Assembly: GCF_000485595.1 (NCBI RefSeq)
Contig: NW_014577583.1
Location: 53,095-78,989, forward strand
DNA: 25,895 nt
Reading direction: 5' to 3'
DNA from: Priapulus caudatus
Lineage: Eukaryota; Priapulida; Priapulimorpha; Priapulimorphida; Priapulidae
How positions within the stretch are numbered: the first letter of the stretch is position 1; each line of letters begins with the position of its first letter. A model generated the notes under the pieces. That model saw only the letters and a program-made list of their open reading frames with translations. It had not been told where the DNA came from and did no database searches. Positions 10,435 to 21,895 of the stretch are shown piece by piece. A program made the position numbers and the translations under genes.

Positions 10435-13400
10435 TTCGTGTGTGGGTGCGTGCGTGCGTGCACATGTGTTCCTGGGTGCATGCGTCATGTGTGCACTTTT
10501 CAACGTTGATTCATCACATTGAATTTGCATGTGTGTTTTGTGTCTTCCTTCATTCGTCACTTTTATATGCCGGTTTTTCTCCTCAGAAAAGAATTTACGT
10601 CGCGCGGTGGCGGCCGGCATACCGAAGGCGTTGCTCGACTTTTTCCTGGACTGGCAGGGGCAGGATAGCCGCAGCAAACACATCAAAGAGCAGAACTGCT
10701 TGCTCACCATGCTGAAGCAGTTTTCTGTCAACAGTACGTCAACTTTGCGTTATGCTGAAATATCCCTAAATCTGTTGGTGTTTCTTCTATTCACTCCTAA
10801 ATTGACATTCTATGTGTCAAATCTAGTATGAAGTGCCACAAAAGATTACACATTTACAGTTTAAAACAGCATGGAGTATTTTATCAGAGTGAATGCCTTT
10901 CCCTGTCTGGTGAGGCACGTAGCAGGCATTCTAGCAACGAAATCCTTAACAGGTGCAGTGCGGCTGTATATATTGGTTAGGTTTACCCTAATCGCTTTAC
11001 AGTATTGGCTTACCTTCACCATTCTACAAAGCTGTGTACACAGCACTGCATCTGTTGCGCATTTTGGCTGTTACTTGTGCCTATGGATTCAGTTACCTGA
11101 TGTATTTTGTGGAGTTGTCTATTAGTTGTTGGGCACTGGTCAACTTGACCCACGCACCAACTCGGCTCGCACGCTCGGTGGTGAGTTTACTCGTCTGGAG
11201 GTCGGCCAGCTCGGCTCGTGGGTCGAAATTACCTGCCTGGAGGTCAGCCAGCTCGATTTGCCAGCTAAAGGCCTATTTACACGATGCGTCTTAGACGTAC
11301 GTCTAGGACGTACACCATGTATGACAATGCAAACGCAATGTCGGAAGAAATTAGAACATCCGTCCTGTGCATCCGATATCGCAAGGGTCATACATTTGCA
11401 TTGTCATACACGGTGCGTTTTGGACGTAGGTCCTAGACGTACGTCTAGGACGCATCGTGTAAATAGGCCTTAACTCATGAGATGTTTCACACTCTCTGAT
11501 GTCTATTTGTTTGTTATTATTACTAAATTCATTATTGCACATAACGTAATCATATTTGCGTAGTTGTTAAGCGTTGTCGTTTTTCTGCGCGTAGAGCCAG
11601 GCAGGAGGGCGCTCGTGGAGGCCGGAGTCGTGCCACGTCTGTACGCGGCCTGCCAGCGCATGTCCGCTGCCCGCGCTGAGCTGATGCCCACAGCCAGCGT
11701 CGTGCTGCGCAAGTGTCTGCCCTGCAACCGCCTGCCCCTCCACGGCACCGAAACCAGCATCTATACGTTCAGCTTGCCCGTGATCGAGCACGATCCCGAC
11801 TGCTGCTGCTACGCGACAGGTTCGTGCTAAAACCGAAGCAGGTAACGCGGTAGCATTGAGGTAGCTAGTGATAGCTAGGATGATTGTGCGTGTGAGGTCG
11901 ACGCGCATCGGTGTGATGCGTCGCTGGAGCTATGCCTTGTTTCAAGTTTTGCGACAGTTTAAACTCGAGCAGTTAATGCAGTACTAGTGAGTTAGCTAGT
12001 GACAATGATTGTACGTGTGAGGTCAACACGCATCAGTTTGAAGCATTGCTGGAACTATATGCCTAGTTTCAAGTTTTGCGACAGTCTAAACTCAAGCAGG
12101 TAATGCGGTACCGGTGAGTTAGCTAGTGACAATACATGTGAGGTCGACACGCGTCAGTGTAATGCGTCGCTGCAGCTATGCCTAGTTTTTACAACCATCT
12201 AAACTCAAGCAGGTAACGCAGTAGCAGTGAGTTACTTAGCTAATGACAATGATTGTGCGTGTGAGGTCGGCACGCGTCAGTGTAATGCGTTGCTGGAGGT
12301 ATGCCTAAAGTTTTGCAACCGTCTAAATATTTTCGTCGCTTTGTCGCAACATGACATGTTAGCGCGTTTGTAGACAATAGTGTTAAAAGCTATTTGTTTT
12401 CCTGTGCAGGAGAAGATGTGGATGAGGAGAGCAGTAAGCAGAGCCAGGGGTTGCTGGCACAGCCCGATCTCACAGTACGCACAACACAAATTCCTTATAT
12501 AATATATATATATATTATATAATATATATATATTACAGTGTTTCCCCTGCCCTCGCTAGTCCAAATCTCAAGCCCGCCCACAGCAGAAATTTATACAAAA
12601 AATACCGCCATTCGCTTAAGATGAAAATCACTTTATTGCACAGCTGTTCTAAAACTTCAGCTAGCTGAGACCCGGCAGGCAAAGCACACCAAGTTTTTGC
12701 TTCTGCGCCACCATCTCTACAAACTGCCGGTCCTCCTGACCGGCACTTTTTCCCTCATATTTAAGTGAAATACTACGGGTTATCGCACGGGCAGTTTAGA
12801 CAGAATTAGTAAGTGTAAACGGGAGCGCATTCTAATACGCCTCCGCCTTCCTGAACGTAGTTTTGGGTTATCCAAAACATCTAGAGCCGAGGGCCATGAA
12901 CTCCCTCACGCATGATTCGCCACAACGAACAAAACCTCGGGACAGTCATAGAAAATCGATTGCAGCGGCATGTACTAGCCCAGTGTTTTTATCGCCCGCA
13001 TAACAGTAAGTTCATATGTCGCAGGGGTTATCGTGGGGCAGTGAGGCGGGCACGACCAGTGACACCTGACACGCACGTAATCAAGCTGTTAACTGAATTT
13101 CGTCCTTTTCTTAGTAGAAACTGGACTATTTTTATTCAGTTAGATATCTAGAAGCAATGTAAACTGTATATACTTCAAGATTCTAGGTACTGTAACTTTG
13201 CGGATATGCGGCAGCATTGATCTATGCATGGGGGTACTGAGGACTGGGGAGGAGAAAACGAAAGTAAAACCTTCCAGAAGCTTGTTTGTTCCTTTGACAA
13301 CTTGAAAAACTGATTCAAGAGTCTCATATAATGTGTTCAAGAATAGCTTAGAATAGCCACGCAAATTTGCACCGAGGCTTTTAACATAAAATCCCGTAGC

Positions 13401-15571
13401 GGGGTAGCATGCCTGCCGGACCCCCCTAGCAAATGGCGATCAACCTTGCGTGCTCACATTGCTCGTTTCTCGGATTGTGCAACCACCAAAAAAAAAAACC
13501 TTTACGCCTTGCCTAGCTCTTTTTGTCAGGCTGGAAACCGCCTGTATATAATATCAGGAGTAGATAATAGGGAGCCGAGTGTGACATCAATAACAACAAT
13601 GGGAAATTCGTATTTACTAGCCCTTATAATACCTAACGATTTACTACGTGCCGTTAACTCATGCCAACTTTGAGCTCAAATCGGAACCCACAGTACAATT
13701 CCCGCCAATCATCGTGCCGAACATCGTCCTCGTAGACACCCGCAAATCCGGCAGATACAGCCTAAAACGTACGACACGATTCTCCATTCTTTGGCCATCA
13801 ATCCAGCCCATCGCCCGCGCCTATAATCTCAGACAAAAGGCAAGCAACGGACTGCCCCGCGCTCAGCTCGCCTCTGTATGCTCTCTCCGGATAGCTGAAT
13901 GTGCGCGTTGGCGCTCGCGGCGCGAGATTGGAGATCGACGCAACACTCGACGAGCTAATCATGCGGTTGTGCGTGCGTGCGTCGATAAGGCACTGCCAGC
14001 TAATGTAACAACAGGTGGCCTTTTGTAGCTGTGTACCGGGTCAAAGTTATCTCGCCCGCAGCTGTCGATGCCTAATATCTCCAGCGAGCCACACTGCCTC
14101 GCTCGTCTAGGCAATAGCGCGTTAGGGTAGCCTGCTTTGTTTGCAATTATAGGCGCGCAATCGGGCTGGCGTTGAAATGGCAAAGAATGGAGAATCGTGT
14201 CGTCTACTACTGTTTTAGGGTGGTATTCCTGGATTGCGGTCGTGCTACGCAATGAAACGATTTCGCACGATGATTGCGCGAATGTACTGTGTCCGAATTT
14301 CGGAGCCTCAAGGTGGGATAGCTTACGCGTTAGTAAATTCGTAGCGTACTTATTATAGGCTAGTCAAATGACTGAACTTTCCCTTGTTTCATTGACTCGT
14401 CACACTCCTCCCTTATTTAATCTACATCACCTGATATATATATATATATATATATATATGTAACCATAATATAATAACCACGTATAAGTCTTCTATGAAG
14501 TCACCAGGTGATAGTTTGTGGACCTTGAATTTCCCATCAGTAACTTGTCATGATGGTGTGAAAACCTCCCCCCCCCTCCGTGCAAAGCACTGCTGATCCC
14601 TTCCTTGACAGTAAATCTTGTTTCGTCGAAATATTCGGCCCCCGAAAACGTGCCCCCGGCTTACGGTGCTGCCCTCTGTGCAGGTAGACGTCGCGCAGAC
14701 ATGTCGGCTGAGCTGTGACATGCTGGACAGCAGCAGCACCGAGGAGTTCTTCCCGGAGCTGCACGACTTCCCCAGCGTGACGCTAGTGACGGACATCTCC
14801 GGCCTGTGTGGACAGGTGAAGGGCGCCTCCTTGAATGGCAGCAGCGGAGCGCACTCCGAGTCTGCGTTCGTGGCGAACGCCGCCGAGGCGACGGCGGGCT
14901 GCGACGCGACTGGCGCTGCCACCGCGGGGTCGTGCGGATCTAACAACGTGCAGGACGGCAAAGAAGACCAGGGCAGCAGCGCGGAACCGGGTTCCACGGA
15001 GGGCTGGTGCAGAGAGTTGCCGGCACCCAGTGCTGACTACTGTGACGAAGCTCTAAGGAGCTATCACTCGGCCTACCTAGCATGCGCCAGCCGGACGGCG
15101 TCCGTGGGGCGATGGAACACCGTTCCGTATCCGGACCTCTGTCCCGTGTGGACGGCGCCGATTCAGTACGAACATCTGTCGCAGAACACGGACGACGTGA
15201 AGAGGTACGAGAAGTAGTATGAGAAGAACCGACTTTCACATAACAGTAATCTTCAGTAGATGTCAATCATAACAGCAGATCTGTGTTCTTTTGCAGCAGC
15301 CATATGTTAGGTTGTGATGTAAGCAGTACACGCACGCGTACAGGTAGCCACACAAGAAGGAGCATGGGTGAGAATGAGCGAATGACAGCACAGAGATCAA
15401 GGCACATTAAAGATGATTATGAGAGGGAGACAGAGGGGAGAGAAAGAGTGAGAGTGTGCGAGAGACAGAGAGTGAGAGAGACAGAGAGCCAGAGAGAGGG
15501 GGAGAGCATGAGAGAGAAGAGAGACAGGGAGAGCGAGAGAGGGAGGGAGAGAGCGAGAGAGGGAGGGAGAG

Positions 15572-15606
<35 letters not shown>

Positions 15607-15687
15607 AAGAAGACGACAGAGAGAGAGAGAGAGAGAAGAAGAAGAAGAGAGAAGAAGAGANNNNNNNNNNGAGAGAGAGAAGAGGAG

Positions 15688-15725
<38 letters not shown>

Positions 15726-18700
15726 AGAAAGACCGACAGAGAGAGAGAGAGAGAAAGAAAGAAAGAGAGAGAAAGAGAGAGGGGGAGCGAGAGAGATCAA
15801 AAGAGAGAGGAAGAGGGATCTTAAGCTTTGTGTTGCTTGTATACCTGTTTGCAGGCGTAAGCTTTTAGAGGACATCAGCAGGACAGTTCACCCAGCATCT
15901 GTCATGGACAAGCTTGTATACAGTCTGGACGACGTGGCTGAACACACAGCCAGTGCCCGCAGGAGCAACTCCCTAACCAACACCGACGAGTTCCAGTATG
16001 ATAACCTTTCAGTAGCAAACAGTAGCTTCTAACAACATTACGTCGAAGAAGACTTCACCTATACTCCATATAATTCCTTGATATGAGTAGTGTATTAGAA
16101 CTACGCAAAGTTGATACGAGTGGTATATTAGAACTATGTTGAGTTTATATGAATGGTATATTAAAATTGGTAAAGTACCAATAAACCCCCACCACTTTGC
16201 TTGCAATTTTATTGATAGAGCTAACACAGGCTTCAGGTGACAGTCCTGTCATAATTATATATGCACAGAATGCAAACGTGCATAAATATATGCACAACAT
16301 GCATAGGCGATGTCGTGACCTTTTATATGTAACTTTATCAAGCTTTATAAATGGTAACAATACGCAGATGGCCGGTCTTGTACTGTGGCTTTGTACTAGG
16401 GGGTTCTGTGCTATGGTCTTGCACTATGGTAGTTTAGTCGATTAGTCGCTAGCACTGAGCGCTGTCTGTGTTGCAGGACAGACGGCGAGTATCCACCATC
16501 AGCCGACCATCTGCTGTTCAACTCACAGTTTGAGAGTGGCAACCTGAGAATGGCAATACAGGTACGTCTTACTCTACAGATGTAGCAATCTGCATCGTAA
16601 TGTAGTAGAATTTATAGCAGCAACACTGGTAGTTCAGTACCGATCTGTCCAGTAACTAAGAATATGCACGTATCAGAATCGAGGTTAGTTCATTTCACAC
16701 TTTGTGATCCATACATAATACACATCATACACTCGATCGTCATACACACGAGAATAATGTTCAATCATAGTCAACAAATTTATACTCGTAATTGTTATAT
16801 TGCCTTATTGGCCTATGCTTATCTGTTGTTGATTGTCTGAATCGACTGTGTTGGATATAGTCCCTACCTCAGGCCACAATTAAAAAAATCTGTATTTGGC
16901 CTCACCTGACCCAGTTGAAAAGTTTGGGTAGGTAGGTAGGCTTAATTTTTTTTTTGAGGGGGGTCTTTACAAATTCAGCATGCATATGGTGTCTACATAC
17001 TCGGGTATGCTTGTGTGGAGATACCTTTTCTGTTGAATGTTTGTTTTGCTTGGTACATATAATGTATTGCCTACAGATTTATATAATGTACAGTGATACA
17101 ATTTGTAAAAAAAAAAGAATGGGAAAGACCAATAAAAATGTTTGAGTCGGCCCGTTTTTGGCGGGTAGGTCGGGTGAGGGCAAACAAACAATATTTTTAT
17201 TATGGCCTCACTTGTCAGTCGTTAGTGATAATCCCACCCAACTGTGTTGGTTATAGTCCCACACGACTATGTTGGTTATAGTCTCCACCTACAATATGGG
17301 GCGAGATGAGCTTTGCTCGTTTTGCGTCCAACATTTGATTTGTATGCAAAAAGTAACCGTAATTAATTGTATTCTGTAATTGGGAAAACCCACGATAGGC
17401 AGGGGACTGAGGGAAGGTCACCTATGCAGGGAGTTCATCCCGCATACTAGAATCTAGCTGTTTGTTTATTGCATCGGATTATGTTGCGGCAGGTGCGTCC
17501 GTACGAGTATGACTTGGTGCTGGGATCAGACATCAACAGTAACAGGCACCTGCAGTGGTTTTACTTCAGTGTCAGTCAGATGGAGGCAGCTGCACCGTAC
17601 AGGTTCAACATTGTCAACTGTGAGAAGAGCAACAGCCAGTTCAACTTTGGTACTTGTTCAGTTTTAATGTGTGGTACCTCCTATATACCCATACTTGGCT
17701 ATATATACATATATATATATATATATGACACGTATAATCTCAATTATGGAGCATTGAACTGGGTCGTTTCTGTCACAGACAGTTGCATGGATATGCTGTT
17801 CAGGTTTTAGTGTGGTTCTTGGAATGGAACATTCACGAACTTTAAGAAACAAGTGAAATATCAAAAGTACGAATACTTTTAAATGGCTGCTGTTGTCATA
17901 GCATGCAGTGCATGTTGGGAGGGCTTGAAGCGCATTTTGAGATAGCGCGCACTAATGACTCCACCAAGAGTTGTGTATTTAAAAGGTGAGTCGAGGCTTG
18001 CACAGCCAGAGAGGCAAGTGGGAATTTTGAACTGTTTAGGAGACCATATACATAATAATCTATGCATACATACCTGCCCAGAGGCGTCATCTATGAAATG
18101 AAATGGGTACTGAAATTTTGATAAAATCGCACCTACAACCCTAAGTGTATCTTTAAGCACGTAAGGCTAGGCCTAATGGTTTTACGAACACAGTATGCCC
18201 TACAATTATCTAGTAGATGAAGCTGTAAATTCACCACAAGTTTTAATGCTTCAGGATAGATGCATGGTGTACGTACTGTTAGGGGTGTTAACCTACCCTA
18301 GTAGATTTAGCTTAGAAGTTACAATTAAGTTTTGACCCTTTAGGGTAGATGCGTGGTGTATGTACTGTTATGGGGTGATAACCTACCCTAGTAGATTTAG
18401 CTTACAAGTTACAAGTTTTGGCCCTTTAGGGTAGATGCGTGGTGTATGTACTGTTAGGGGTGTAAACCTACCCTAGTAGATTCAGCTTACGTGGTGTGTT
18501 TTACAGGCATGCAACCGGTGCTGTTCTCGGTGAGGGAGGCGGCCCTGAGCAGGGTAGGCTGGGTGCGCGCGGGCACCGACATCTGCTACTACAAGAACCA
18601 CTTCACGCACATGCCGACGTCCGGCAGCGGTTGCCAAACCAAGCTGCACTACACGGCGACCTTCACGCTGACCTTCCCGCATCCCGGCGACGTGTGCTAC

Positions 18701-21700
18701 GTTGCTTACCACTACCCCTACACCTACAGTCTGCTGCAGGTGTGTACTACAGGAGTAGTCCATTTAGACAAGAGGCTGGTTTATTTATTTATTTATTTGT
18801 GTTTTTTTTGGTCATGATGTATTGACCATTTAGCCAAGAGGCCGTGAGAACTCTTTCATAGAAAACTAGGACGATCTGAATAGGGTGTTAGGGTTAGGGT
18901 TAGGGTTAGGATGTTCTGTATGAGGATTAACTTCTGCGGCAGTGTGTTAGCCAGAGACCCGTCTACCCATCTTTTGGACGGCATATTCTTGCATGAGACG
19001 GATGAAATTTGATAGAGACGGCATGAGGGCGGCCCAATTTTATATATTTTACACCTTGTATAACTGACAACAGTCCTTATAAGAATATAAAATCATATCA
19101 GATTCCTGTGTTTTAGGCATTTCAGACCAAATTTCCTTCATTTTAAGGTAAGGCCTTCCCTCTAGGGTGCTTCGCGCCCGCAGCATCCTTGCTTCGCTCA
19201 GATGGTGAGACTCGCTGATTTTTTTCCCCTGGCTAACACCCTGATTTGCGGCCGCATTTTTCGTAGTATTTTGACACTTGCTAGTCACACGCACAAACCG
19301 GCAAGTGCTTGTGACTGTGACAGGAGGAGCGGGACGCTGCTGCTTGTAATGCTAACGTACCGCGTTGTTACAGACTCATCTACAGCAGTGGGAGGCCGTG
19401 GCCAGTCGTGCAGACGTTTACTTCAGAAGGCAGGTCCTGTGCCGCACTCTAGCGGGAAACGACACCCACGTTGTCACCATCACCGAATCGAGCCAAGAAA
19501 TATGTCCAGCTGGTGTGTAAGATGCAGTTTTGTTATTAGTGCTCCGTCGTTACTACGATATATCTGTCGTTGTGGTGAAAAACGCGTGCTGCGTCTATAC
19601 TGTTTCTTTGACGGCCACATTATTGCGACTACGATAGTGCGGTTTGCAATGTTACTGTGATGACTGTGCTAGCCCCGCAAGATTTCACATGTGCCTACAG
19701 TCATTATATAAAGCTATATCCTGCTTCTGTGGTCGTCTGTATTTTCTGGTTCTTGACTGGGGAGGAGTAACAAACAGTATGTGTAGAGAATTGCATTCCT
19801 AGAGCATATATAATATTGTACTCTGACACTGATTGTCACATGAGTTTTCCTGTTCGTGTGTTTGACTGTGCCGTGTGCAGTTTGCCCGGAGGTTTGACAC
19901 CACGTGCTGTTAATACAGATAGTCGTAAGTATGTGATGCTGAGTGGGCGGGTACATCCCGGGGAGTCGAACGCCAGCTGGATGATGAAGGGGACGATCGA
20001 TTACCTGCTCAGTCCTCAGGCGGCACCTATCCGGCAAATGTACATCTTCAAAATAGTTCCCATGCTCAATCCGGACGGAGTCATCAACGGAAAGTACGAA
20101 TCTTCTTACGTAGGACGTGTTCAGTTTTAATGTGTGGTACCTCCTATATACCCATACTTGGCTATATATACATAGAACTGTGATACCTTAATGACTATCA
20201 AGGGTAAAGCGGTGCAGATAAGCATGAATACAGGGAATCATTTCTCGTTTGGTATTGCGTGAGATTATCGAGCAAGCTGTCACGAAAGTGAAACCAAAAA
20301 CTTTGGATGTAAGGGTAACAGAGTAATTCATTTTGTTTGATCATAAATTGCAAGGTCGGATGATACGAGCAAGACGACCTAGTCCCGTTCTATGTGTCGT
20401 TGACATCGATCCGTTTTCTTTTTCTCTCTCTCAGTCACAGATGTTCGCTGACCGGGGAAGACTTGAACAGAAAGTGGTCGAACCCGTGCCCGGTGCTGCA
20501 CCCTACCGTCTACCACACGAAGCAGCTCGCACGCTTCATGGTGGCCTCTGGCAAGCCTCCGCTCGTCTTCTGCGACTATCACGGACACTCGCGCAAGAAG
20601 AACGTCTTCTTGTTCGGATGCAGCGGGCGAGATTCGTGGCGAGACGAGGATGCGATAAACTGCGCCGATGACAAATCTTACTTGGTACGCACAGCCCCCC
20701 TACCTGTGGTCTAAGCTGATGTATTCTGATGTGGGACACACTACTGTCGTATTAGGAGTAAAGCATTATACTTGGTATAGTCTTGCCCTATTATTAGCTC
20801 ATGCTGACGAAGTCAGATGCAGCTTGTAGAATGGCATGAATGTCCGTGCGTTTGTCAACAGTTATGGCACAAATCTTTACCGCTCGACGTACGGTCTTGA
20901 TATTTGGCACATTGGAGGGATCGCGAAAAGGACTCGGGATGTCGAATTTGGGGGGTCAAGGGTCAAAGGTCAAGATGTGTCAATGGAGGGGGAATATTTC
21001 CCCCTTAACTTAAGGTATAGGAGGAAATATGGAATTGCGGCACAATCTCAACCTGCTCGACCTACGCTCTTAATATTTGATGTATAGTGTGATGGGGAGG
21101 AAACCCATCACCAGCGCGAAATTGGAGGTCACAGGTCAACGGGCAGTGGGGGAAAGGTCAGATATTAGACATTTTCTGAGGACATGGTCTAACGGACCGA
21201 GTGCAAAACTTTTTTGTTTCAGCGCTGACCTACCATTTTTATCACTTTATTGAAAGGACCATGAAATTTACTTTTTGCTGACGTGCGAAGAGTAAGTGTC
21301 TGATAACCTTTTGACCCTCAAGAGGAGGGTTAAACATGGATTTGTTGACTGATAACAAAGGACTGAACTGCTTTTGCTATTAGAGCCTCCTCCACCTGTC
21401 CCTACATCCAACCCTCCCCCCATCTTCCCCACCTTCCCCACCACCACCACTACGCTTGCGCTCGACGCATATCCATGATAACATGTTAATATAGCGAAGT
21501 CATTAAAGTTACACAGCTGTATCTTTATTACTGTACTACCGGTATAGCAAAGCCTAGCTATCATAGATTTTAGATCTGTATTAGTAGTATCCTAGATATA
21601 TGCTCTGACCGCGAACGCGGTGGCGGGAGGGCGCACTTGATTCGGTTGCCGGTGAGTTTATCAGAAGAATATCCGGCTACAGTACACGTCAGTTGAGCGC

Positions 21701-21831
21701 TGTTGCTCTGCGGCACTTGTTATACACAGCTGTGTCATTGATTTCAACACCAGGAAATTGTTTTATAGCGTAGAATTCACATTATCATGAATGTGCATGG
21801 GAGTGTGCATGCCCACGTGCGCACGAGTGTG

Positions 21832-21895
<64 letters not shown>

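Larger units (their letters stand above)
12475..14683 (+). other. Intron 9 (phase 0)
   Basis: Donor GTACGC, acceptor CTCTGTGCAG. Contains an AT microsatellite (about 12500-12535), a segment 12537-13540 of higher GC with no recognised gene or element ends, and the large foldback (13548-14437) followed by a (TA)n run. Confidence 0.65.
15205..15854 (+). other. Intron 10 (phase 2)
   Basis: Donor GTACGA, acceptor TGTTTGCAG. Dominated by a GA-rich tract with an assembly gap. Confidence 0.75.
17650..18506 (+). other. Intron 13 (phase 1)
   Basis: Donor GTACTT, acceptor TTTTACAG. Contains the first copy of the 57 bp duplicated sequence with a TA run, and a three-unit tandem repeat reaching the acceptor. 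Confidence 0.75.
18740..19373 (+). other. Intron 14 (phase 0)
   Basis: Donor GTGTGT, acceptor GTTGTTACAG. Holds a (TTTA)n run, a direct repeat CCATTTAG(A/C)CAAGAGGC (near 18760 and 18827), TTAGGG repeats and a hAT-like MITE. Confidence 0.7.

Noticed and set aside
10102-10731. Long minus-strand open frame with His/Thr/Arg repeats
   Set aside because: It runs through the TGCG microsatellite and is antisense to CCP1-like exons 6 and 7.
12537-12560. CAGTGTTTCCCCTGCC as the left end of a hAT element
   Set aside because: No matching inverted end or target duplication found downstream in the intron.
13648-14028. Open frame in the foldback, considered as a retroelement fragment
   Set aside because: No reverse transcriptase, endonuclease or transposase motif, and the other arm does not keep the frame open.
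15283-16032. 249-residue Arg/Glu-rich open frame
   Set aside because: Produced by the purine tract. Only its last part is exon 11, which starts at 15855.
20836-21087. 83-residue open frame in intron 17
   Set aside because: It lies in the dimeric repeat, and the peptide has no recognised similarity.
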